A stretch of DNA of 64,000 nt. Source: Sipunculus nudus. Its lineage: Eukaryota; Annelida; Sipuncula; Golfingiida; Sipunculidae. Positions within the stretch are counted from its first letter, which is position 1, and each line of letters opens with the position of its first letter. The stretch spans positions 67,486,929-67,550,928 of the forward strand of contig CM049312.1 of assembly GCA_026874595.1 (NCBI GenBank), given 5' to 3'. This document shows, one piece after another, positions 51,871 to 64,000 of this stretch. Below the pieces are notes generated by a model, which saw nothing but the letters and a program-made list of their open reading frames with translations, was not told where the DNA came from and made no database searches. A program made the position numbers and the translations under genes.

Positions 51871-52719
51871 GTAATAGATATATATTTATCATTTCTGCCT
51901 GGGGCCTACACACTTTAGTAGTTAAATAAGTGATGTCACTGACGGTTATGATTATAAACCTGACATGTACACAAGGTCTCATGATTTTATTCTGCAATAA
52001 TTCTTATTATTATATAATAATAAGTCTACCTGGACTGTTCACATTTGTCTTTCTTTGAAAGTGGATTTAACTTTAAAGAAGAAACAACTGAGCTGCTTTA
52101 GAGTTTAATGTAGCACGAGTTTTATTATTAATATATGAAGCATATGCCAGTCTATTATTATTAATAAATGAAGCTGATGCCAGTCTATTATTATTAGTAA
52201 ATGAAGATGATGCCAGTCTATTACCTGTTGTGAATTTAGCCTGGACCAATCTGTAAATCAGTCAATACCTGATTTAACACTTTAGGTCATAACAAATAAA
52301 ACAATGGCACAGTATGTATTGCCTTTTTGAAAATGAATGACCAAGCAGGGTATTTGTGAGGAGTGGGTACAACTGAAGTTTATACTGAATACATAATTGG
52401 ACCCTAACAGGTGCCTGTCACTGTCATAGGGTCTGTGCTTGAGTACCAATTGAAGTATTTGCCTCTGGGAGGAGGGTATATTTTCATTCCTGTTTGTGTT
52501 TCAGCAGGGTGCGAAAAAGAATGTGTACACATGCACGTTTGCATGTACATTTTCTTTTGTGCAGGTAGAATTGTATTGTGGGTGCACTCTGTGCACGTAT
52601 TATTAACCAATGAAAAATATTTTGGTGCAGTATCTTGGATTTTTAATATTCATAAACATCGAAATCATTAAGTTGCTCCTTAACATGTAAATTTTTTGGC
52701 CTAATTCATACCCTGGTGA

Positions 52720-52930
52720 CATTTTCAGGGCACCTTAGGAATGGGCCAATGAAATGAAGAATCATTGAGACTTTGGTGATGATCTGCCTCATGATCCAGG
52801 AATATTCACAAATTCACTTATGAATGAACCTGGGAACATGGGCTGAATAAGAGAATGTAAACATGTTTTGGGGAGCATCCTACAATAAGGATTGCCCACA
52901 TGGCAGAGGCCTGCATTCCTGAGAATGCAT
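52720..52930 (+). repeat. Dispersed repeat J, copy 2
   Basis: TTTTCAGGGCACCTTAGGAA, GGAATGGGCCA, TGAACCTGGGAACATGGGC, GGGGAGCATCCTAC and AGGCCTGCATTCCTGAGAAT match 34445-34800 in order. Confidence 0.65.
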
Positions 52931-53819
52931 ATTTTGAGAACTTCAAAAATATGTTCAAATGAAGAATTTGGGCAAAAATATATAATTTTGGTGTAAAACA
53001 CACAAATAAATAATCAGGACTGTTCTGAAGAACAAGTACATCAAATTTGTAATTATAAAAAATAGTGAAAATTGTAATTTCACCTAAACATAATTCTTTT
53101 CAAGCACAGTTAAGGGAATAAGAAGTATGAAACTTTGTGTGCATATATTCCAGCATTAAATTTTAAAGATTATTTAAGAAACAAAAGTTAAAACATTAAA
53201 TACAGTATTCATGACTAAAACTGAGGTATAACTAGGATTTTACGCAGTTATATCCACACTGTTCTTGTCAGTCTCTATACATGACCTGTCATTTATTTAT
53301 ACAATTATTGACACTGTGCCTATTATTTCATCCCTATCAATTCAGACTATGTCAACATTATCTGTAATCTGTTGCATGTATGATTGGAAAAACCATCTGA
53401 ACATGCTTGCATTATCACAGGCTCAAAGACATGGCCTGGCCCAGGTGCTTAAGTTCCTAGAATGATGGGTTATAAATTGAAACCATATTTCTGCAAAAAG
53501 AATGTCAATTACTATCCATGCCAAGTTGGTTTACTTACATAAATAAAATGTAAAAATTGATGAAAGAAGTGCTGGAAATACCATGCAATACCCAAAGATG
53601 TTTGATTAAAAATATATATTAATTCACATTTTAATCATGTCATGCATGGGAACTCCAGGTCCACAAGATGCCATTCCCTTTCTGAAACTGTAGTTCCAGT
53701 ATGCTTTTTTGGCCAAATGACAAAGATCAGCTCCCCGCAGCTCAGCCAAAATTCACTGAACTAAAACCATTCAAACAAACTAGAGAAAGATTGTTTCTTG
53801 GATTATTTTTGTGAAATAT

Positions 53820-54062
53820 TGAACAATTTGGCTGAATGGTTTTGGAGAAGACGATTTTAAAAGGCTTTTTAGCTCTTCCCCTGAAAAATCTAAGTCACTG
53901 CAGATAGCCAAAAAATAAGCTCAATCCGATAGTTTGACATGTGACTGATGCTTCAATAAAAATTTGCACTGCTAGCCCTCACTTTTTTTTTAGATAGCAA
54001 GGGTTAACGTACAGACGACGGTGGATGGACAACGCTGCACCATTGCAAAAGCTCACAGGTTA
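53820..54062 (+). repeat. Repeat E, copy 1 (3' part)
   Basis: TGGTTTTGGAGAAGACGATT, GGTTAACGTACAGACGACGG and the end AAGCTCACAGGTTAGCT before AA. Shares order with 60700-60965 and 61440-61583. The 5' end is not identified. Confidence 0.55.
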
Positions 54063-54764
54063 GCTAATAAGCACTGATCTCTCAGTACACTGACTGTTTC
54101 AGCTCACAATCGGACCTCCGGTCATGCGGCCTTGTTATGGTAAACAGACACACATGGACTGAGTTTACCAACATGCAGAGCCAGAACAAAGTATTAAACA
54201 TCCATATGCGAGGTACTAAGACTGTGTGCTTGGATGTTTTTTCTGCGAAAATTTTTTATAAATTTTTTTATAAAACTGAACTGATAGTGTGAAAGAATAG
54301 GTATAATATTGCTCCTGATTGTCCCTTAAACTGTTTTATATCTCCAGCATTTTTGTTGATCATCTGTGAAAAAGACATCTAATAGAACTGTATCTAATAG
54401 GATTTACATGATATTATGGTGCAAAAGTGTTCAGTCCCATCAAAAGAGAGGTGTTGATGACTATAGTCCATTTCATCCCCTCATGTCCACCTGATTTTTG
54501 CTATGAAAATAGTTATTAGGTACATTTCAAGGGAAACAATTATAGTGTAGAGGAGAGGATTACATAACCTAATTTTCAACTAGGTAACTAAATTCCTACC
54601 TTATAACTTATTTGAGTAACAGAATTTTCTGAAAATATGAGCAATCAGTCTACATTTTACAACATATCAGACCCACTTATGGCAGTCAAGGTCCTTGGTC
54701 ACATGCAAAAACAGCCTCAACTGACAGCTTCTGATTGGATGATCTCATGTAAACACTCTAAAAA

Positions 54765-56227
54765 CTAGAATACGGGTAGTTGACAAGCGACTACGTGTAT
54801 CCGCCAAAATCAGAGAAGGACGGATGAAGTGAGGCATGGATTGAGTGGCAAGGGGGTATAGAGTTACATGTGTTAAATATTAGAAAGGATCTCTGCCACA
54901 TAAACATGATTGTAGGTGGCGCCACCTGTTATTTGAATGAGAAACTATCCAAGATATATACACATGCAAAATTTCATGTGGAAAAGTCAAACCACTGCAG
55001 AGATATGAGTGATTTTATCCCACAGCAGACAAACAGATGGACGCTGTGCAAAAATGGCTGCAGGTGGCGCCACCATTTTTGTTCATGTTATAAAGCTATC
55101 CAAGGGCTACATTTGTGTAAAAAAATTTTCCTGATTGGTTGAATGAGTCTGGAGATATAAGCATGGATGTCTCGTCGTGAACGTGAATGTAGGTGGCGCC
55201 ACCTGTCATAAAATCAAGAAAGCTATGCGGGATGTATGAGCATGCTGAATTTCAGGTAATTTGGTCAAACCACTGCAGAGATATGAGTGATTTTAACCAA
55301 AGATAGACAAACAGATGGACGCTGTGCAAAAATGGCTGCAGGTGGTGCCACCATTTTTTGTGTATGTTATAAAGCTATCCAAGGGCTACATTTGTGTAAA
55401 TTCTTTTTCCTGATTGGTCAAACGGTTCCCGAGATATGAGCTTGGATGTCTGCAGTGTTAACGTGAATGTAGGTGGTGCACCTGTCATAAAATCAAGAAA
55501 GCTATCTGGGATGTATATGCATGCCCATTTTTAGGTGAATTAGTCAAACCACTGCAGAGATATGAGTGATTTTAACCCCAGGCAGATGAACAAATGGACA
55601 CTGTGCAAACATGGTTGCAGGTGGCGCCGCCTTTTGTTGTGTATGTTATAAAGCTATCCCAGGGCTACATTTGTGTAAATTTTTTTTCCGGATCGGTCAA
55701 ACGGTTCCCGAGATATATGGGTTTATGTGTGGAGCGTTAATGTGAATGTAGGTGGCGCCACCTGCCATAAAATCGAGAAAGCTATCTAGGATGTATACGC
55801 ATGCCGAATTTTAGGTGAATTAGTCAAACCACTGCAGAGATATGAGTGATTTTAACCCCAGGCAGATGAACAGATGGACACTGTGCAAACATGGTTGCAG
55901 GTGGCACCACCTTTTGTTGTGTATGTTATAAAGCTATCCCAGGGCTACATTTGTGTAAAATTTTTTTCCGGATCGGTCAACCGGTTCCCGAGATATATGG
56001 GTTTATGTGTGGAAACAGACGCACAAACAGACGCTGGGCAGAGACGAAAGGTCAGAGGTCAAGGTCACTTGGTTAGGCACCAGTTCACATGTGACCTGAT
56101 AATTTGTGTAAGTTTCGGAAAAATCTGTCCAGTAGTCTCAGAGGAGTTCTCCGGAAACGAACGCGGCGGCGGCGGCGGAAACCCGGTCAAAAACATAGTA
56201 TCCGCAAAACTTTATTTTGGCGGATAC
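54765..56227 (+). mobile_element. Element C3
   Basis: A 1463-bp copy of C between AA dinucleotides. The 5' end is CTAGAATACGGGTAGTTGAC (one hairpin mismatch) and the 3' end is TATCCGCAAAACTTTATTTT then GGCGGATAC. About four units. The open frames at 54870-55142 and 55874-56293 are repeat translations, as shown by their similarity to C1 and C2. Confidence 0.88.
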
Positions 56228-57418
56228 AAATATAACCAGCTAAAACAAAGATGGCTATCTATGGAGGGACACACCAAATCTGCCAGATCATAATAAAGAG
56301 ACTAAAATGTTGTGAAACATAAACGGGGGATTTATTGTAAAATTCTTAACTGCCATATTAGGTTGTCACTTCCACATGTTGTTTATTTGGAAAATATTGA
56401 AAAATATAAACTTTTAAGTAAATCATCTACAAAAAACAGGTGGACAACAGGTGGTGAAATGGACTATAGTGTAAATAATCTACTGCCAGCCTCTGTGCCA
56501 GGTCTTTTCAAACAGGCATCTAGTACCAGCACTGATATCTAGTGGAGGAATTAGGTAGTAAAAGTCCTTCACATCAGAGCAACCCATAAATGTTCATCGA
56601 AAGGTCATGAAGCAATGTTGGCAGTTTAATCCACAGCCGGTTTAATCCACTGGTTTCATCCAGATTAATCTGGATTGGATAAAACAGGTTTTATTCAGTT
56701 TTATCTGAAGTTTTGGTGTATACTGTCTGTGAAGTAAACATTTCATATTAAATTTAGCTTTCAACTGTAAAATAATAAAGTTCTAATAAGAAACATTTTC
56801 CTAGTTGACTGAATTATTTTGTTACTAAATCGTTTTACATAAAACAAACAGATCTCTACTGAAAGTGATCACATGATATTAATTATAAGTCTGAGACTTT
56901 AAATTATAACATTTCCTTAGTGACTTTTTTAAACATCACATTTTTTGTACATTACACTATAAAAAAGTTGTACATAATGAGATGTACATAATCCGGTCAT
57001 TTATTGCATAAATGACTTGAGATATACAGTGAAATCAGCTGTCCATAATTTTATGAGGGTTCCCTATGACAGGCCAACAATACAATGCTTAAAAAGCTAT
57101 CCCACCCCAGTTTGTTTCTCTGAATGTGGGTTAGACATGACAGCCTGAGAGGAGAAACCTTCACTGGATCAAAGTCATTCAGGCATCCTCCTCCACTGGA
57201 CTCTTTTCCCTTAAGTTGTTGACAATGGGCTGCAAATGTCACCCTGTAGCCCCCTTGACTGTATTACAATTTTTGGTGGCTTAAGAAGATGGTATAAAGA
57301 TGATACATCCTAATGAGAAATTGACCATTAGCCAGAAGTTTAACATAGCATAAGCTACAGTGGCTGCTGACATCAGTGAATCCTGAACCTGGGGGAACCT
57401 GCCAATTGGATATCAAGC

Positions 57419-57460
57419 TTATATATTGTTTATATATATACATATATATATATATATTTA
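57419..57460. repeat. TA-rich microsatellite
   Basis: Interrupted TATATATACATATATA repeat. Confidence 0.85.
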
Positions 57461-57784
57461 TAAACCCTCTGAAATTATTTATCTCCTGATTGACATAAAT
57501 GTAAATTTAATTAAATTTTACAAGGTGATTCATAGTTTGATCCAGTTTAATCCTGCATAATCTGGATAAAACTGGATTAAACCGGATAAAACCCAGTTTT
57601 ATCGATTGTCCTGGATTATACAAGTTTTATCCCCCCCCCCCAAAAAAAACAACCCTGTCATGAAGCCATGAATACAAGGTACAGCAGTCAATGGTTTGGC
57701 TAGCTCTAATTGGCTGTGTTCAAATACAGTGTGAGCCATAATCTAAGCTGGCACACAAAAAAGTTCCACTGTTTGATTTTTAAA

Positions 57785-59864
57785 CAAGGGACCCATGGGT
57801 CACGGCGCTCAGCTGTTATATATGATAAAAAATATGATTTTGGAAAGAGGCACATGCTTGTTTTGTGTGGTAATAAATATAAGCTTTATTATGAGTTGTT
57901 GGTGTTTAGCTTATGTATAATTTTGATAGTATCTTTGGAGACAGGGAAGAGGATTGATTTCATTTATTTTATTAACAAATGGAGTGCTATTGTCACACAG
58001 ATTTTGACTTGGCCATATAACTTATAAGCAGCACATATTATAAAAGAGTAACTATTTATTAAAATTTAATAACAAATATTGTGCCAATATAATTTTTATT
58101 ATTATTATTATTTTATTATTGCATGGTGTTATTTGGAATAACATTGACATTGACATTCTATCCATCCATACAAGATTCTTACATCATCAGTAACTGCAAG
58201 TTAATTTTCTGTTACTCATCAACTAACAAATTCCTTTTCTATTAATTTTTCTTCAATTTGTTATAAAAAAACAATAAAAAATTATTAATTTATTGTTTAT
58301 TGTTATGTCGTTTTTCAAAACAACTACTAGATGAGTTGGGTTGGACACCTGGATCAACTGTGGCTGGGCATTAGCTGCCTGGCTGCCCCAGTGTATGCTT
58401 CGCTCAAGCATGCATAATCTGATGAAAGGTCAACAAGGTCAACATACAGGTGACTGAAGAGGGGCTGGATTAAGCCTGGGTCTGACATGGTCTCATTTAA
58501 ACATTAATAAAAGCTACAATATTTGGCCAATTTCTGTCAGCTTTCTAAACTACAAAGATGAAATCCTTATGTGTGCATGTTATGAAAATTATATCAACAG
58601 TGCTCTCAGGAAACAAACGTGCCATGGTCAAAGTTGGGCAAAATTTAAGTAACTAATTTTATATTTATACTAATAACTTATAAAATTTGAAAAATTCAGA
58701 ACTAATTTTTGGTATTCAATTGAATCTTGATTAAATAATGTTACATCCCTGACAAAAAATCTCTAGCTTCAGCAATCCTCTTGTTAAGGGAATAAATATA
58801 TTTCTTGATTTTTTAAAAAGTGCATTATGTTTGGGCCCATAAATTAAAACAATTACGCAATACTGACATCATTTCTGGCATGTGCATAGCGAATGTATAG
58901 AAAAATATGTATATTATATATGATCAAAGTCAGATCAGTGGATTTGATATTAGGCAGTCTTACAGTGTAACAATGGGTTTTTAATGGAAAAATGAAGTTT
59001 TTCATTAATATTTCGAAGGAATTAAGTCCTAGTGATAAAATTCTTGGCATGGTAGGGGATTTTGGAGACATCTAACTGTATGCTAAATTTAAGGAACTTA
59101 GAGCTGAAGCTGGGGAGCTGAGCTCTAGCAAACTGCATAACACGAGCTTGATGTAAACTTGATGAAATATGGTGCTTGAAAACTTGAATAAAATCTACAG
59201 TTTTGATCAACTGGTTTCAAATTTTTGGTGTTAACAGACAAAATGCTAACAAAAACATGCTGTGAAAATTAAATCCACAGTACTTACACGAAAAAAACGT
59301 GCCATGGTCAAACTTGGGCAAAATTTAAGGTACCAATTTTCAATTTTTGCCAATATTCAAAAAACTTTAACAGATTTGATCTTATTTTTGGTATACAATT
59401 AAATTTTGATCAATTAAAGTTGTATTACTGAAAAAAGTCCCTACCTTTAACACTTTTGGTCTTTAGTGACCAAATATCTTTCCTGATTTTTTTACAAAGT
59501 CCATTATGTTTGGGCCCATAACTTTTTTAAATTAAATAATACTGAATTAATTTCTGGCATGTACATAGAAACTATATAGAGGAATATTTATGGTAAATAT
59601 GAAGAAAACCAGATGAGTGGTTTTGATATAACGCAGTCCTGAAGTGTGAAAATAGATTTCTTATAAAAAATTGAGGTTTTTCCTTAATATCTTGAAGGAT
59701 CTAAGTCCTATTGACCCAATTTTCGGCATGGTAGGAGATTTTTGGGACATCTAACTGTATGCCAAATTTCAGATTTGTAGGTCCAATGGTGTCGAAACGT
59801 GCCAGTCTTACGGATGGACAATGGACCACGACTATAGCTCAGATGACTTATAGTCAGCTGAGCT
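57785..59864 (+). mobile_element. Element D2
   Basis: A 2080-bp element flanked by AA. The 5' end is CAAGGGACCCATGGGTCACG, with a perfect GACCCATGGGTC palindrome, then GGCGCTCAGCTG. The 3' hairpin AGCTCAGATGACT-TAT-AGTCAGCTGAGCT is identical to D1. It holds two body units about 685 bp apart (starting near 58575 and 59260), where D1 has one. The GGAC tract is reduced to CGGATGGACAATGGACC. Confidence 0.78.
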
Positions 59865-60210
59865 AAAAATGGTAAGCATAACCCTTTGATTAAATGGACA
59901 ATATGGGTCATGTAGTTTTTAATCTGTGGCCAGTTTAAGACATGGTGTCCAGTTCCCTGTGTGGAGTCAACTCAGTTGAGCTGATCATCTTGGTTTCACT
60001 ACATAGGACATTAGGGCCTTGAAAAATAGGTTTACACAAGCCCTGTCTTCTTGTCCTTTAAAAGTTGCAGTAAACAAGTGACCAATGGGTCATGACGCTC
60101 AGCTGACTTGTTTATGCATTTTGGCATGAAAGATTTATCAGGGACCTACTACGATATTATGAGAAAAAGTTTCTATGTCAATCAGTTACAAATTGCGTCT
60201 TGATAACATG

Positions 60211-60320
60211 GGGCCTGGACGGCTGAGTTGTAAAATGCTCGGCTCCCTCTCCTGTGACCTGGGTTCGATTCCAACTTCCCAGCATGGCTATGAGAGTGGG
60301 CTGTAGTAGCCTGTATATCA
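60211..60320 (+). mobile_element. S1 SINE head fragment
   Basis: GGGCCTGGACGGCTGAGTTG (A box) and CTGGGTTCGATTCC (B box), then a body matching the S1 head at 45720 read in reverse. The 3' part is missing. Not a functional tRNA. Confidence 0.75.
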
Positions 60321-60699
60321 TGTTCTTTCACATATCTTGCAGAATATAGGTCACTATGACCTTATTTCAGGTCTCCAAGGAGATTTTCATGGACCTCCTG
60401 GATGCTGAGTTTAAGATTCTAGCTCTAACGGTTACTATTTGTGCCCTGTTAACAAAGACCGCTTCCTTGAAGGTCTCAGAAATAGAGAAAAAAATCTATA
60501 AAAAATTGAAACAGGGCCTACATGCCTAATGCAAACCTGTGCAAAGTTTAAGAGTATGAACTGAGGTTTATATTTATAATTGAATATTAATCCTGTTATG
60601 TCCTGCATATCTACCTTAGTCATTATGATTTCAGCAAAATGGATGTTTCGGACCTGGACGTTTTGGAGTGGGACATTTTAAAACTAGGATGTCTCAGTC

Positions 60700-60965
60700 A
60701 GAATAATTCGGATATGTTCTTTTTGCCAGGGAGGATTTGGCAGCATAGTTTCGGAGAAGAACATTTATAAATGTTTTTTAGCTTTTTCCCTATTAAATCT
60801 AAGAAAATGCAGTTAGCCAAGAAATGAGCAAAATCTGTAAGAATTTTTTAGATGACTAATATTCAAAATAAATTTATCAATGCTAGCTCCTGCCCTTTTT
60901 GAGATAGCTTATGCATGACAGATTACCGACCAGCCACACCATCACATAAGCTCACGTATTCGCTA
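60700..60965 (+). repeat. Repeat E, copy 2
   Basis: TTCGGAGAAGAACATTTATA, ATCTAAGAAAATGCAGTTAG and ACCATCACATAAGCTCACGT, parallel to copy 1. Confidence 0.55.
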
Positions 60966-61439
60966 AAACTGCAAATCAAGTTTTTTCAAACAGTTGAAAG
61001 ATATAGATCTGCTAGTTCTAATCTGGGCATTTGGAGTCTAGATGATGTGTTTAGTTGTCTAGAAGATGTGTCTAGACATCTAGACACAACGTCTAGACAC
61101 CAGACAGAGCCAGGTCAGTTGCCATGGTGATGTCTGGACCTCACCTGGTTGAACTGAGTGACCTCTTGACTTGGTATGTTGAAACCTGGCATATTGTTAA
61201 ATCTGTTTTCAAACAATGAAAGCCTTTTTCAATTGGCTACACTGCTTTTTTAAAGCTGCATTAACCAAATCTATTCTTATAAAACTGGCAGAACCCTACC
61301 ATAGAATAATTCTTGTAAAGTTTAAACCAATCAGCTTAACAGTTTCATCATAAAACAGTGTTTCAGCTCGAAGAGTCTAAAATTACATTATTGCTTGTAA
61401 AAAACAGATCCATGTAGTTGGCACCACCAAAACCTCAAT

Positions 61440-61583
61440 TTCAGATATGACTTATGTGACAAACATTGGCATAAAATTTGGTGATGCTAGCTCATGCCGT
61501 TTTTTAGATAGCTGTGGTTAACGTACAGACAATGTATGACAGACGCCGCCGCACCATCACATAAGCTCACAGGTTCGCCAAAA
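61440..61583 (+). repeat. Repeat E, copy 3 (3' end)
   Basis: GCTAGCTCATGCCGTTTTTT, GGTTAACGTACAGAC and ATCACATAAGCTCACAGGTT before CGCCAAAAC. Confidence 0.6.
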
Positions 61584-61974
61584 CAATAAAGGTGGCCCCA
61601 ATAGTCTGCAAGAACTGATGAAATACTCCATGATCAATAAGCATGTGAAAAATCATGGTGATCAATGCATTAGTTATTGAGATACGGGAGCTTAATTAAT
61701 CTGGGGGGTACTTAAATTAGGAGCCCTATAGCTTGAAGGATATGGGTTACAGAGACCTAATTTCAGGTTTCCAAGGAGATTTTCATGGACCTCCCTGGAT
61801 GTCAAGTTAGAAGATTCCAGGTCCACTGATTTGTGCCTGGTTAACAGACAGACACACAGCTAGACAGACAGACAGACAGACAAAGACTGATCGCTATGGC
61901 TCAGATGCCTTTCAGTTAGCTTAGCTTAAAATGACTAACTCAGGAAAAATGTTCTATATGAAGAAATGAGTTGT

Positions 61975-62410
61975 AACGGACACCTCTGAATATTTACATA
62001 TATTTTACATGGAATATTTTACACAGGATACCATTTTTTACACAGGATATTGTTAAACAAGATATTTTACAGCAATTTGACAGGAGAGCTATCTGCTTCA
62101 ATCTGTGAAGAAATTAGTTGCAAAGCAAACCTCTGAAAATTTAAAGATATTTTACATGTAAATGATATTTTACACAGGATACCATATTCTACACAGGATA
62201 TTTTTAAACAGGATATATTATGTACAGCAATTTGACAGGAGAGCTGTCTGCTTCGATCTGTGAAGAAATTAGTTGCAAAGCAAACCTCTGAATATTTAAA
62301 GATATTTTATATGTACATGATATTTTACATAGGATACCATATTTTACACAGGATGTTATTAAAACAGGATATATTACAGCTAGTTGACAGGAGAGCTGTC
62401 TGCTTCAACC
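61975..62410 (+). repeat. About 153-bp tandem repeat (roughly 2.8 units)
   Basis: CAGGAGAGCT recurs at 62081, 62236 and 62388, with flanking TATTTTACACAGGATACCAT and GAAATTAGTTGCAAAGCAAA in each unit. No element termini recognised. Confidence 0.88.
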
Positions 62411-63430
62411 TGTGTCCCTGTAGTTACCATTAGATACTCAAATATCAAAGTGTGATGCAGAGGCAGAGACGTTATACATCTATAACAGTTCCTATGCAAG
62501 GCTTCATTTCAGGACACGCCACACCCTTGGATATTAGAATCCGCCTCCATCCTAGCAGAGATGGCGAACATCATCATCGTATTCAGCCCATCCCAGTGTT
62601 CATTCCCTACCATTGTGGGCCAATTTTATAAAATGCTGGTGCAGAAACTGTAAATCTCTGGAAGGCTGCCCTGGATTCCGGCCTACCAGCAGTTCTGGGG
62701 TCATTCGGTGCACAGTAATTCAGTCCTCTGAGCTCATTGAATGTGACACCCATCCAGAGCTAAATGCTGAAAAGTTGCCTTGGTTTCCTGTGTGTATTAG
62801 ATGGATATGATACCCCGCCATTTGTTAGTGTGACAGGGTTTTGTCAGAACATGTGTACAAGGCTAATACCAAGGTACACAGGTAGTTTTTTTAAAGGTTA
62901 AAACAAATACCTACAGAATCCACTTTAATAACATTATTTTCCTTCTTTATAACTTTGATGTTGCATTATATTGCACATCTTAATCTTGAAAAATGATTTG
63001 AAAAACATACTTCTTGTATGTTGATAACTGTGGTTATTAAACTGGCTGGAATTTGGGGTTCAAACTAACTAATAATTAAGTTAGCCTCTGCTCAGGCCTC
63101 TCCCCATGGGATGGGAAGGCTTACAGGGGTTGACCATGCAGTTTATTTCTATATTCATATTTGGGTAAAAAAAATTTGTGGGTGGACCCACTTAGGTCAT
63201 CCTGAGTGCAAAACCATCAATTTAAAATTTGTTAACATTATTTCTCTCTCTTCTGCCATTTTCTGTTTATGCTAGATCTCTGATGTGGTTCACTTTAAAA
63301 AATTGAGTGGGCATAATAAAAGTCCTAGGTCACGGATTTGCACCTGATATTTGTATCTGACCTTGACCTTTTTCCCAAGCTCATACACTCAATAAGCAAT
63401 TCTTGAATATTGCTATGTTGAGAACCTTAG

Positions 63431-63503
63431 GGAGGGGGGGGGGGGGGGTGGGCAGGGGGGGGGGGGGGCAGAGACTTCCAGTGATAGTGGGTGGGGGGGG
63501 GGG
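63431..63503. repeat. Poly-G tracts
   Basis: Several runs of 8-15 G separated by T, CA or short spacers. A likely G-quadruplex former and a likely spot for sequencing length error. Confidence 0.9.
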
Positions 63504-64000
63504 CTCTGATAACTCCACAAATATCCAGTTACCTGATGTTCCGCCCACAAAAACAAAATAACTTGTCAGTATGTTGGCAGAGGTGAGAGGTCTGAAAGTA
63601 AAATGACCTTGACGTTTTTTATAGAGTAAGGAGATATTTTCTTCATGGCCACTATGTGCACTTCAGATACATTTCCAGGAGTAGTTATACTCATTTTCAG
63701 AGAAAAATATTCAATTCAAGCACCTTAATGGAAAAGCTAATTTTTCAACTGCTATTCTTACTTCATGCACATCCTGTGGCATAATAATATAACAATAAGC
63801 AAACAGACTGAAACAGTGTGCTATTATGTTTTGTTTTAATTAGGCTATTTTTTAGTCACTACATTTGTTTGACTGTTCATTAAATGTATGGAAATGATAG
63901 CTTATGAGGCCTTTTTTCCAGAATAAAATTTGTTCTTTTCCTTTTTTTTGGTATATAATGTATGTAACAATAGTGCAGTATTCATAACAGCTAATTATTA

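Larger units (their letters stand above)
60076..61926 (+). mobile_element. Element D3 (diverged, composite)
   Basis: The 5' end CAAGTGACCAATGGGTCATG then ACGCTCAGCTGA follows AA. The probable 3' end GGCTCAGATGCC..TTAGCTTAGCTT comes before AAAA. An S1 SINE (60211-60320) and two E repeats lie between, so the interior is a patchwork and the pairing of the two ends is uncertain. A GACAGACA run precedes the 3' end (61850-61883). Confidence 0.5.

Noticed and set aside
55874-56293. 139-codon plus-strand open frame
   Set aside because: It is the translation of element C3 repeat units and its CGG tract; equivalent frames recur in C1 and C2 with different breaks.
62563-62655. 30-codon frame from ATGGCGAACATC with a good initiation context
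   Set aside because: Too short, no donor-like end or homology recognised; kept only as a note that 62490-62800 is less AT-rich than its surroundings.

Overview
This is animal nuclear DNA: AT-rich, intron-dominated, with GT-AG spliced exons, microsatellites and many transposable elements. It is probably from a bivalve mollusc. The organism call rests on the abundance of non-autonomous elements built like bivalve 'pearl'/Helentron-type repeats (central tandem repeats, a GGAC/CGG-rich tract, a 3' hairpin) and on tRNA-derived SINEs. It is an inference, not a species identification.

Genes. One gene is certain. Five minus-strand exons (9645-9772, 7004-7109, 4612-4730, 3522-3681, 329-460, in transcript order) encode about 215 contiguous residues of the N-terminal region of USP32, a membrane-anchored ubiquitin-specific protease with EF-hands. 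All five have canonical splice sites and compatible phases, and they match vertebrate USP32 closely. The EF-hand pair, DUSP and catalytic domains lie beyond position 1. The short first exon was not found between 9.8 and 64 kb, so the right 54 kb is either a very large first intron or 5' flanking DNA. A second, unassigned coding-looking stretch lies on the plus strand at about 20.4-20.65 kb.

Layout. 0-10 kb: USP32 exons 2-6 with elements A1, F1, G-family pieces and a MITE. 10-14 kb: SINE, then A2 carrying a nested B1 with a 180-bp array. 14-19.7 kb: AT-rich, little recognised. 19.8-23.9 kb: a putative TTAA-flanked element holding the coding-like stretch and a nested 2.1-kb hAT-like element. 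24.9-28.1 kb: a foldback element whose right arm is split by C1. 28-35.8 kb: relics and small duplications. 35.8-37.7 kb: D1. 38.7-39.6 kb: G copy. 40-43.5 kb: SINEs and a MITE. 47.3-48.6 kb: C2 followed by a LINE reverse-transcriptase tail. 51-52 kb: B2 inside a G copy. 54-56.2 kb: E relic and C3. 57.8-62.4 kb: D2, D3, E relics and a 153-bp tandem repeat.

The most interesting pattern is that five families with unrelated bodies (A, B, C, D, F) share one terminal code. They begin with C(T/A)AG after AA, have a 5' hairpin, carry a subterminal inverted repeat shared with the 3' end (usually a 3' hairpin), and end just before AA. All copies I could orient lie on the plus strand, antisense to USP32. 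One copy's insertion point is proved by an uninterrupted version of the same site in the opposite foldback arm.
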